A stretch of 64,000 nucleotides of DNA from Eriocheir sinensis. Lineage: Eukaryota > Arthropoda > Malacostraca > Decapoda > Varunidae. Under the pieces are notes generated by a model. That model worked only from the letters and a program-made list of their open reading frames with translations, was not told the origin of the DNA and ran no database searches. The stretch is taken from NCBI RefSeq assembly GCF_024679095.1, contig NW_026110804.1:1-64000 (forward strand). Direction: 5' to 3'. A program made the translations under genes and the position numbers. Numbering within the stretch: the stretch's first letter is position 1; the number at the start of each line of letters is the position of its first letter. Shown piece after piece: positions 13,090-22,279 of this stretch.

Positions 13090-14225
13090 GACACGAGGAA
13101 GATGGGGCGTGGAGTCGCTAGGGCAGGATAACGGGGCTTGACTAGGCTATATGGGTCTACCTCCATGATATGGGTCCCAGCGCGTGGCGGCCATGTTCCG
13201 CGCGCACCCAGTCCCTCCTCCCCTCCCTCCCCAATCCCTGCTCTAAGGGATACGCAGCTGTTACCGGCGCCCTTCACGCGGAGATGAGGTGACGAGAGGA
13301 TTGAGTAAATGATTTAGTGACGTGAGGCAGCGGCGGCGTGGGGCACAGCGGGCGGGAGGCAGAGAAGAGGGTTTGTTGGAATGGGCGGCGGCGCCCGCGT
13401 GAGTGCAACCCGTGTGATGTGATTGGTCAGCTCGCGGCCAACCCCGGCATTGTGTTCTCCCCTCAGCGTCATTGTTCCTGCCACCGTTTATGCACGGACG
13501 AGCCGCCAGCAGTCGTAAGTGACTGTTACCATGCCCACAGTACGGTGACGAGGGGAAGGAGAGGCCAGGGCCGCGGAATGAGAGGCAGGGAGCGGGGCGC
13601 GGGGCGAGAGAGAAGGACGGGTGTCGCCCGGCGGCGGGCACGTCACCAGAGGCCACTTTGTGCTTTATCTGTCGCCCTATACTGTGCCGGTACTGGCGCC
13701 TCTCACACCGAGACGAGGTAATGTGAGCTTCAGGCCAATGGAGGCACCCCGCCGGGCAGCAGCAGGGGACGGACAGGGCAGCGAAGGGCCGGGGCGGCGT
13801 GGCGGCGGTGGCGGAGGGCGGGGCGGCAGCGGCAGCCCGTGACGTGATGGCCGTTACGCTGTGACTCATTCACACGTATTACACTAGCGTAGGCGGCTTT
13901 CCTGTGTCTGCGGGCTGTTGGCACTCCTCCTAGTGGACGTTGTGTTTAAAAAAAAAAATCAGTATGAAGATGACGTAGCAGCGGTAAGCATGTGAGAGCT
14001 CCGGCCGTGGCGGGGCAGTGTTTGGGGCGGCCATTTTACAGTGTGAGGCGAGGCAGCGCGATGGAGCCCCGCAGGGTGTGCAGTGCTCGCCGCGCCCCGC
14101 CGTCGCTCCGGTGATGGTCAGCTGACACGGGCATCTCGGAGTGTCCGGGGGCGTCCAGTGACTTGTATATGTTGATAGCGTGACACAGCAGCAGCCTTTG
14201 AACTCTACTTGACACCTCGTGAGGC

Positions 14226-14270
<45 letters not shown>

Positions 14271-14560
14271 TCCCCGCCTCCGCCACACTCTTCAAAACGG
14301 GCGGAACAATAATAATAACAATAATAACAGTCATAACAGCCTTCAAAAAAAATCCCAAACTCGGCGGCGACCCTCCCAGGCTTGGTCACTTTTCGGCCTC
14401 CGTTGACTACCTCGCGCCACGCCTCGCCGCTCTTTCCTGGCTAATATTTGAGCAGTTTCTGGATACCACATCAACAATGCTTTCGACGGCGGCGGGGCAA
14501 ATGTAATTGTGTACATAGTTTCGAGCGGGCTCTTCATCGGACTACCTTTCCTCGCCCGTG
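13090..14560. promoter_or_regulatory. GC/CpG-rich block, candidate promoter region
   Basis: Unlike the AT-rich or repetitive surroundings, this block is rich in GC and CpG (for example 13330-13420, 13560-13850, 14030-14160). It contains TGACGT words (CRE-like), a TGACTCA (AP-1-like) word at about 13862, and GGCCATTTTA (YY1-like) at about 14029. Open frames on both strands overlap and none looks like a conserved protein. I infer a promoter or CpG-rich first exon of a neighbouring gene; direction is unknown. Confidence 0.4.
14226..14270. repeat. (CA)n microsatellite
   Basis: About 42 bp of CA dinucleotides inside the GC-rich block. Confidence 0.95.
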
Positions 14561-14629
14561 AATGGCCGCGTCGATAAAGTGAAGGAAAATCGCCTTGACG
14601 GGGAAACAAGAGAATGATAGTAACTGTTG

Positions 14630-14765
14630 ACTTCGGTGGTGCTGGTGGTGGTGGTGATGGTGGTAGAGATAGTGGTTGTTTTTGGTAGTTGAAGTGATGG
14701 TAGTGAAAATAGGAAATGGTGGTGGTGGTGGTGACGGTGGTGATGGTGCTAATAGATTCATCACC
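14630..14765. repeat. Imperfect GGT/GAT triplet repeat
   Basis: Repeated GGTGGTGATGGTGGT-type words; the minus-strand frame is a histidine-rich low-complexity translation, not a gene. Confidence 0.7.
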
Positions 14766-15520
14766 ACGCTAGCACCAATCAGTCAAGAGCGTGTTTCGTT
14801 GACTCAAGGAATCATATTTAGTATAACACGGTGCAAATGACTGATTATTTTCTTCTGCTCAAATCTTCTCAAGTGGTGCTTTTGTTTTAGGTCGAAGTAA
14901 ATCATTTTACATTTGCGTCGCTTTTGGCTCATAAGTGTTTTTCACATTCACGGTGCAGAGGCCTTCTCAAACTATCACTAGGCTCACATAACTACCCATA
15001 GAAGCACCCACAACCGCTATGAAAGCCTTATTGAATGTGAATGTTTGTGGATAACGATCCAGAACATCTATTTTGAGCTACATTCAAAATTCACAACGCT
15101 TAAAGTCTTGTCGAACTATCTATTTTTTTAAGTCATTGATTTAAATCAAGATTTATATATTTTTTTTCATTGATTTAAATCTTGATCTTATTGCAGGGCA
15201 ACAATATAGAATGGAAAAATAAACAAATAAAACACTCTCTAGCTTTGATATCAATATTTTCCCTGTCAACTTCACAAATTTACCTGAGCTAATATAGATA
15301 TACATCTTCAGTCAGCCACGCCTGGTCCGTCTAGTGTCCTGGGGCAGAACAAGACGTTGACCGCCTTTCTCACGTTATCTTGCTGAGGCAGAGTGATGGT
15401 TTTATAAGTATTTTACAACATGAACCACATGTTCTTCTATGTTACCAATTTCCAAATCATGAGCCAAAACATTCAGAATGTGTGCAGGGCAACCATGGGT
15501 TAGCAACCTCTGTTCATTTG
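14766..15520. other. No gene recognised
   Basis: AT-rich non-coding DNA. Two nearby inverted words at about 15136-15185 (TTGATTTAAATCAA and ATTGATTTAAATCTTGAT) form a palindromic region; a similar ATTTAAAT-rich patch is found at 31780-31850. Confidence 0.4.
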
Positions 15521-15521
15521 C

Positions 15522-15664
15522 TCTTTTTTTTATTACAGCTAAAGAAACTGCTCAAGGGCAGCGAACAAAGCTGTAAAAAAAAAGCCCGCTAATCGCTGTT
15601 CCCACAAAAACATAAGTAATGAGCGGCCAAAAGAGAGGTCAATTTCGGGAGGAGAGGTGTCTTA
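15522..15664 (-). mobile_element. LINE-B copy 2, segment 1 of 3 (3' end)
   Basis: The 3' terminus of a minus-strand LINE-B: T-run, then GCTCAAGGGCAGCGA, then GGGAGGAGAGGTGTC. In LINE-B copy 1 the sequence after GAGAGGTGTC continues (reverse complement) into the codons for the last residues of the RT ORF. Here it stops at 15664, and the missing continuation is found at 24637. LINE-A is inserted between. Confidence 0.85.
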
Positions 15665-15780
15665 ATTCTGGATCTGGATCTGGACAATAATGCGCAGGGC
15701 ACCCGTACAGGTGCATAACACGCATATTTGTTGGCTGTTGGGGGGACGGGGGAGCCGGGTGTGCAGGGGAGGGAAGTGAT

Positions 15781-15974
15781 TCAAGTGTAATTGTTAGTGT
15801 TGGTGTGTTGTGGTGACAAGTGAGTGTGTATTTGTTTTTTGAATGAGTCTATTGTACCGCAGTCTAAAATCTGTTGAGGGAGGCTGTTCCAGTCACGTAT
15901 GGTGCATGGAAAGTATGAGTGCTTGTATGCGTCAGTGTTAGTGTGATATGTTTGGTATTTATATATGTGTGTGT
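15781..15974 (-). pseudogene. LINE-A ORF2, C-terminal end on the far side of the pogo insertion
   Basis: Encodes the last part of the LINE-A ORF: NTHIYKYQTYHTNTDAY, then SYFPCTIRDWNSLPQ, the conserved C-terminal motif (YFPxTIRDWNxLP) of many CR1/jockey ORFs, ending in a stop after TNTNNYT at 15781. It is joined in frame to the part at 22271 when the transposon is removed. Confidence 0.9.
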
Positions 15975-15976
15975 TA

Positions 15977-16223
15977 CGGGGGAGAGCGGGGCTAGTTGCA
16001 TCAAATTTTACATTTCCTTCTACAGAATTGTGTAACATTCATTTAATTGAAATTCAGTTGTCGTATATAAATATACAATACTTCATCATCGAGTTCACAC
16101 GCGTAGATATTAATGAAAATAATTTCTTATATATTTAATTTTGATATATAAATCAAAATAAATTTGATGCAACTTACCCCATCTGCGGGGCAAGTTGCAT
16201 CAGTATGAGGGGCAAGTTGAATC
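15977..16223. repeat. pogo-like element: left terminal and subterminal repeats
   Basis: GGGGCTAGTTGCATC at 15988-16002 forms part of the terminal repeat. Subterminal copies are at 16166-16180 (reverse, T variant), 16187-16201 and 16209-16223 (GGGGCAAGTTGAATC). Such repeated 15-mers near both ends are typical of transposase DNA-binding sites. Confidence 0.85.
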
Positions 16224-16262
16224 ATAAGCAAATTATAATTTTTGAGAGTTTATTTCAATGAT

Positions 16263-16508
16263 AAGTAAATACAAATCCACAATAAACTGAACCGATGAAC
16301 CTTAAGTAAATACAAATCCACAATAAACTGAACCGATGAACCTTAAGTAAAGACAAATCCACAATAAACTGAACCGATGAACCTTAAGTAAATACAAATC
16401 CACAATAAACTGAACCGATGAACCTTAAGTAAATACAAATTCACAATAAACTGAACCGATGAACCTTAAGTAAAGACAAATCCACAATAAACTGAACCGA
16501 TGAACCTT
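16263..16508 (+). repeat. 41-bp minisatellite, six copies, inside the pogo-like element
   Basis: Six near-identical 41 bp units begin AAGTAAATACAAATCC at 16263, 16304, 16345, 16386, 16427 and 16468. The array lies immediately after the transposase stop codon, so it would be in the 3' untranslated region. Confidence 0.95.
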
Positions 16509-16512
16509 AAAT

Positions 16513-18258
16513 TTATTCATCGTCAGATTCACAGTTATGGCAAATATAAAATAAACCTCTATCTGTTCCCGAGCATTCCTCATGAGACCACCCTCTGCAT
16601 GTACTACATTGAATCCATTTCTCCCGGGGCCTGCTATTGGAATAGGGTTCTACACATATCAGACAATACCAGTTTTCGTCGTCTGAGCTGGATGAGTCGT
16701 ACTTTACAGCAGGTTTTTTGGATTGAACTTTGTGTGGAAACTCCTGCTTCCTCTTTTTGGTGGCTTTCTTTTCTTTGACATTGTTCTTTTTATTTTTTTT
16801 CATAATGGCTTCAGCATACAGAGCATTTTTTTCAGGTGTGTCTGTTAATATGGCACTTTTACGTGTTTTTCTGCCTGTATTGTATTTATTTTTCCGAGGT
16901 GTTGCTTTTGGATGAGGCATAATCTTTTCAGGGCGAAGTGAAGACTCACCAACATTTGCGGTTTCAACTTCATCAGCAATGAAAGAAGGTTGTGTTTCTA
17001 CTGCTGTACAAATGAGAGAAGCTGCAGAAGTTGAAGGAAGGGGTTTCACTGTAGTAGAAGTGGAAGGAATGGGTTCAACTGCAGTTGAAGTGGAAGGAAG
17101 GGGTTTAGTGACTGTAGAGGAGGAAGGATGGGGTTCCATTGATGTAGAAGTGGAAAGAAGCCTATGTTCATCTACCGATCTTGAAACCTCTGAGACATCT
17201 TCAATTGCCTTGGCCGCATCATGTTCACATTGCTGACTTACTGGGCGATCTGTTACTGAAGAAGGAGCAAATTCCCAGTCATCAAAAATATCTGTATTCA
17301 AGGGACTGATGCCACTGACTTTAAAGCCACTCGTGATGTTAATGGGCGTTGAAGCTCTCAGAAAAGCTTGTTTCACAAGAGAAGGAATGTCGTATATGGT
17401 CATACTTTTCCAGGATTACTCCGCAACCAGTCATTCTGAGCTGCACTCAAGTAACGCTTGAAAGGCCCATAAACTGATCTATCTAAGGGCTGTAACTTGT
17501 GGGAACAGTGTGGAGGAAATGATAGCAAAATCACTCCATTTTCCTTGCATAATGTGATGACATCATAGTTAACATGAGATTGGTGATTATCTAGCAACAG
17601 CAAGATAGGTTTCTCGACAGTTGCCTTGGTATGCTTAATGAAATGCTTCATAAACAGCAAGAAGTTATCCTGTGTCATCCATCCAGAAGGGTGACAGGCC
17701 CCAATTGATCCTTCTGGGCCATCCTTATAAAATGATCATGGTAGTTTTCCGTGGAAATATCAGCATGGGAGGAACAAACCCTCCAATGGCACTGACAGCA
17801 ACACAAAATGTCACAAGTTGCCCTCTCTCAGATGAGGTAAGAGAGCAAACTTGCTTTGTGCCCTTAACTGCTACTACTGCACGAGGTTTCTGAACAGTTG
17901 TTACTCCGCTTTCATCAACATTCCATATGTCTTGAGGTTCAAATTTATACTTATCCATGAGAGAAGACAGCTTGTAGAAAAATAACTCTACATTATGTTT
18001 GTTGAAACTTGTAGCTCTGGCCAAACTTGTCGCTTCAGGTTGTCTAATTGATAGTACTTGTCCATGTCGCCTCATGAAACCTGAAAACCAGTCTTTTCCA
18101 GCATATTTATCATTGCACCAATTATCAGGCATTTTTATCTTTGCTTCATTGGCGCATTTATAAGCCAGTTCCTTGACTTCTCTCGGAGAAAGACCAAAAT
18201 AAATTGCTGCTGCTGTTTTCAGATAGGATACTAATTCTTCTTCTTGTTCACATGTAGG
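16513..18258 (-). pseudogene. pogo-like transposase: CENP-B HTH, DDE core and C-terminal PHD-like zinc finger
   Basis: The DNA-binding CENP-B-type HTH (WFSGFMRRHGQ) is followed by the DDE core with three catalytic aspartates: NVDESG (about 17918), LLLLDNHQSH (about 17585) and LQPLDRSVYG (about 17480). After a serine/threonine-rich linker and a lysine-rich basic region comes a cysteine/histidine module (CLIC, CSTC, HEEC, CHNC) that matches a PHD finger. Single-base frameshifts near 17725 and near 17405 break the frame, so the copy is inactive. The HTH start is separated from this part by the LINE-B insertion. PHD-ended pogo-like transposases are known in animals; the naming here is by motif only. 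Confidence 0.92.
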
Positions 18259-18510
18259 TAGGAAGACACCTACCGAACGGGCGCAAGCCACTCCCGGTGA
18301 GGTATATATGGGAGGTGAGAAGGGAGCTGAAGCCCTCCAAAGACCCTTCCCATGTCCTCACTAACCGTTTCCCTATTGTCTCACCAACACCGGAGAGTAG
18401 TTCAGCATGCTCTCTAAAGACAGATCCTCTCTTTATCCACACCACACTACATTCACATAACATATACACCTTTTTCCAAAATTCAAAATTCAAAATGGCT
18501 CAATTAAGCA

Positions 18511-19437
18511 ATGCCTCAGGTCCCCCGCCTGGGGACCACAAATTCCCCCAGGGAGGACTCCCCTTCTGGCTGCCGACCCGAGAGGTGTCTTGATAACTCC
18601 TCGAACCTCTTTCTTCTCAATTTCTGCAACATTCGCGGTCTTCGCTCTAATTTTCATTCTGTGGAACATCATCTCTCCTCCTCTAAACCTCACCTTCTCT
18701 TCCTTACCGAAACACAGGTTTCTGAGGCTACTGACAGCAATCTCTACTCTGTTCCCTCCTACTATCTCTCTCCTAAATTTCAATCCAAAGCTGGATGTTG
18801 CGCCTCCGTGCGCAACGACAGCACGTGCTCTCGTGCCCACGACCTTGACTCTTCTGAATTTTCCACCATCTGGTTAAGACTTCACTGTCATTCTATTACT
18901 AAATACATCTGTGCTGTTTATCTCTCACCTAACTCTACCAACTATGTAAAATTCTTTGACTATTTGAATTCTAAAGTGGAGCACATCTTGACCCTCTCCT
19001 TCGCTGAAATCTCCATCCTAGGAGATTTCAATGTTCACCACCAGCTTTGGCTTTCATCCTCTTTCACTGACCATCCTGGTGAACAAGCCTACAACTTTGC
19101 TATCCTCAACGACCTAGAGCAGTTGGTCCAGCACCCTACACGTATTCCTGACCGTCTTGGAGATCGGCCCAACATTCTAGACCTCTTCCTTACCTCAAAC
19201 CCTTCTGCTTATTCTGTCAAACTGTTCTCTCCGTTGGGCTCCTCCGATCACAATCTTATTTCTGCATCCTGTCCTATCGCTCCTGTACATCCTCTGGACC
19301 CACCGAAGAGGCGATGCTTCTGGCATTTTGCTTCAGCTCGGTGGGACGACCTGAGATGTACTTTTCCGATCCCGTGGAATGATTATTGCTTCCAGGATAG
19401 AGACCCTCTGTGTGTGCTCAGCGCATCACAGAGGTGA
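18511..19437 (+). pseudogene. LINE-B endonuclease (APE-type) region
   Basis: The frame contains [26 protein letters not shown] (the conserved E of the APE nuclease), [14 protein letters not shown] (the DFN motif) and SSDHNLISA (the catalytic SDH). All are landmarks of the apurinic-like endonuclease that nicks target DNA for target-primed reverse transcription. The frame runs out of homology near 19370, and RT-upstream pieces follow in other frames. Confidence 0.9.
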
Positions 19438-20079
19438 TTGTCTCTGGAATGGAGGCATACATTCTCGTTCTTTCTCTACTCCTCACGCTAAAAGCCTTGG
19501 TTTAATCACGCTTGTTCTCGTGCTGTCAATGATAGAGGTAGCTCACAACAGATACCAGAGCCTTCAAACTAATGCTAATTATGAACTTTACATTTCTGCC
19601 CGAAATCGTGCCAAATCTATTCTCCGACTAACCAAAATTCTTTCATTAATAGAAAATGTCAAAACCTTGCTTTCTCTAACTCTTCCGTGACTTCTGGCAT
19701 CTAGCCAAAACATCTCCTCCAACTTCACTTCTTCATCTTTCCCTCCACTCCTCAGTCCTGACGGCAACACTGCCGTCTCATCTATCTCTAAGGCTGAACT
19801 CTTCTCTCAAACTTTTCTAAAACTCCACTCTGGACGATTCTGGGCATATTCCTCCTACTCATCCCCCTCTGACTCCTTTATGCCTGTTATAAAGATTCTT
19901 CAAAATGATGTTTTCTATGCCTCTCTGGCCTCAATCCTCAGAAGGCTTATGGACCTGATGGAGTGCCTCCTATTGTCCTTAAAACTGTGCCTCCGTGCTG
20001 TCACCCTGCCTGGTCAAACTCTTTCGCCTCTGCCTGTCAACATCTACCTTTCCTTCTTGCTGGAAGTATGCCTTCACAC

Positions 20080-21427
20080 AGCCTGTACCTAAGAAGGGTG
20101 ACCGCTCCAATCCCTCAAACTACCGTCCTATTGCTTTACTTTCTTGTCTATCTAAAGCTTTTGAATCAATCCTTAACCGTAAGATTCAAAAGCACCTTTC
20201 CACTCTGACCTTCTATCTGATCGCCAGTATGGGTTCCGCAAGGGCGTTCTACTGGTGATCTCCTAGCCTTCTTAACTGACTCTTGGTCATCCTCTCTTAG
20301 CCGTTTCGGTGAAACTTTTGCTATTGCGCTGGACATATCAAAAGCTTTTGATAGGGTCTGGCACAAATCTTTGCTTTCTAAACTACCCTCCTACGGTTTC
20401 TATCCTTCTCTCTGTACCTTTATCTCCAGTTTCCTTTCTGACCGTTCTATTTCTGCCGTGGTAGACGGTCACTGTTCTTCCTAAATCTATTAACAGTGGT
20501 GTCCCACAGGGTTCTGTCCTATCTCCCACTCTTTTTCTGTTGTTCATTGATGATCTTCTTTCCAAAACGAACTGTCCTATCCATTCCTACGCCGATGATT
20601 CCACTCTGCATTATTCAACTTCTTTTAATAGAAGACCCACCCTTCAGGAACTTAACGACTCAAGGCTGGAGGCTGCAGAACGCTTAGCCTCAGACCTTAC
20701 TATTATTTCCGATTGGGGCAAGAAGAACCTGGTGTCCTTCAACGCCTCAAAACACAGTTTCTCCACCTATCCACTCGACACAATCTTCCAAACAACTATC
20801 CCCTATTCTTTGACAACACCCAGCTATCACCTTCCTCAACACTAAACATCCTCGGTCTATCCTTAACTCAAAATCTCAACTGGAAACTTCATAATCTCAT
20901 CTCTTACTAAATCAGCTTCCTCGAGGCTGGGCGTTCTGTACCGTCTCCGCCAGTTCTTCTCCCCTGCACAGTTGCTGTCCATATACAGGGGCCTTGTCCG
21001 CCCTCGTATGGAGTATGCATCTCATGTGTGGGGGGGCTCCACTCACACAGCTCTTCTGGACAGAGTGGAGGCAAAGGCTCTTCGTCTCATCAGCTCTCCT
21101 CCTCATACTGATAGTCTTCTACCTCTTAAATTCCGCCGCAATGTTGCCTCTCTTTCTATCTTCTATCGATATTTCCACGCTGACTGCTCTTCTGAACTTG
21201 CTAACTGCATGCCTCCCCCCCTCCGGTCCCGCTGCACTCGACTTTCTACTCATGCTCATCCCTATACTGTCCAAACCCCTTATGCAAGAGTTAACCAGCA
21301 TCTTCACTCTTTCATCCCTCACGCTGGTAAACTCTGGAACAATCTTCCTTCATCTGTATTTCCTCCTGCCTACGACTTGAACTCTTTCAAGAGGAGGGTA
21401 TCAGGACACCTCTCCTCCCGAAACTGA
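20080..21427 (+). pseudogene. LINE-B reverse transcriptase remnant
   Basis: RT motifs are spread over three frames: KKGDRSNPSNYRPIALLSCL (about 20090), ALDISKAFDRVWH (about 20330), SGVPQGSVLSPTLFLLFIDD (about 20495), catalytic YADDSTLH (about 20590), then SDWGKKNLVSFNASK, and the C-terminal part 20972-21427 (RGLVRPRMEYASHVWGG). Frameshifts near 20240, 20480, 20750 and 20890 make it inactive. It ends shortly before the poly-A. Confidence 0.9.
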
Positions 21428-21557
21428 CTTATCTTTCGGCCTCCTCTTTGGATTCTTTTTAGGAGCAGCGAGTAGCGGGCTTTTTTTTTTTATTAATGTT
21501 TACTTTTTTGTGCCCTTGAGCTGTCTCCTTTGCTGTAAAAAAAAAAAAAAAAAAAAA

Positions 21558-21776
21558 TACTTGTCTTGGTTTGGCATAGCCTACATGTGGATTGCTTTTA
21601 GCAGTGTTACTGGATGTTTTGTGAATAAATCGTTGTAAGGTTGAGTAGTGGACACCAAACAGTTGTGCGGACTCTCTCACTGATTTATTCTTATTTCGAA
21701 CAAAATCAGCGGCTTCCTGCATTAGTTGGGGTGTTGCTGAACCACGTTCAGTCTTCCTCTTGTAGTTCCGAACCAT
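21558..21776 (-). pseudogene. pogo-like transposase N-terminus with Psq-type helix-turn-helix
   Basis: The start MVRNYKRKTERG at 21776 is preceded by an intron acceptor-like TTAATTTCAG. It leads into a Psq/pipsqueak-type HTH (AADFVRNKNKSVRESAQLFG, then YSTLQRFIH) ending PRQV at the LINE-B poly-A. Removing LINE-B (18261-21557) rejoins it in frame with TCEQEEELVSYL at 18258. Psq plus CENP-B HTH domains are the bipartite DNA-binding region of pogo/Jerky-type transposases. Confidence 0.9.
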
Positions 21777-21848
21777 TTCTGAAATTAATAAAACGAGTTG
21801 AATGCATAAGAATATTTTGATAAAAAATAATGTAATAAATTTACTAAT

Positions 21849-22268
21849 GGGGCAAGTTGAATCATGATTCAACTTGCCCCGTCGCGAATGATTCAACTTG
21901 CCCCCTCACAAAAACCAAAATTTGATCGCCAGCTAAATATATACTAACGGTCATTCTAATGCAAATTTTTAAGGAAAATAATCGCATATAGTACAGAATT
22001 ATATAGATATTTTCAAATCACTGTTACTAATATAAATACATGAGGTACAAGAAAAATAGTGAAATCGATAAAAATTACTTACCAGGGTCGAAATCAGTAA
22101 ATTTCTCATAAATTCAAGAGCTCTTGCACAATTCACCTCTCTCTGCCGCAGCTATGTCCGCACTGACCAACACACATTTGAACCGCCTGTCAGGCTACTA
22201 CAGGCGCTCAGTCGCCAGTTATGTCCACTGATGCAACTTACCCGCGATGCAACTAGCCCCGCTCTCCC
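21849..22268. repeat. pogo-like element: right terminal and subterminal repeats
   Basis: The 15-mer GGGGCAAGTTGAATC lies at 21849-21863 and, inverted, at 21866-21880 and 21890-21904. Variants ending in GCATC are inverted at 22230-22243 and 22246-22260, next to the terminal repeat. The pair at 21849-21880 forms a near-perfect palindrome. Confidence 0.85.
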
Positions 22269-22279
22269 TACGTTGACTG

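Larger units (their letters stand above)
18261..21557 (+). mobile_element. LINE-B copy 1: nearly full-length jockey/CR1-group retrotransposon inside the pogo-like element
   Basis: A plus-strand non-LTR retrotransposon of 3.3 kb ending in a 21-base A-run (21537-21557). It lies inside the transposase coding sequence, with TA at both edges as the only visible target overlap. Endonuclease (about 18590-19330) and RT (about 20080-21427) are both recognisable. Three other LINE-B copies in the window are 5'-truncated. Confidence 0.92.
15977..22268 (-). mobile_element. pogo-like (Tc1/mariner superfamily) DNA transposon with PHD-type C-terminus
   Basis: Terminal inverted repeats GGGAGAGCGGGGCTAGTTGC occur at both ends (left from 15980, right read in reverse from 22268). 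TA flanks both ends (15975-15976 and 22269-22270), the expected target duplication for this superfamily. The transposase gene reads on the minus strand. Subterminal copies of GGGGCAAGTTGMATC lie inside both ends. About half of the length is a later LINE-B insertion (18261-21557), so the original element was about 3.0 kb. The left end has three extra bases (CGG) before the shared repeat. Confidence 0.93.

Noticed and set aside
13261..13869. 202-codon reverse open frame in the GC-rich block
   Set aside because: The overlapping plus-strand frames are equally open, which is expected in GC-rich DNA. Alanine/proline/arginine/serine-rich and no recognisable domain.
18261..21557. LINE-B as a possible part of a host gene because it lies inside an open transposase gene
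   Set aside because: It has a poly-A end and its removal restores the transposase frame, so it is a plain later insertion.
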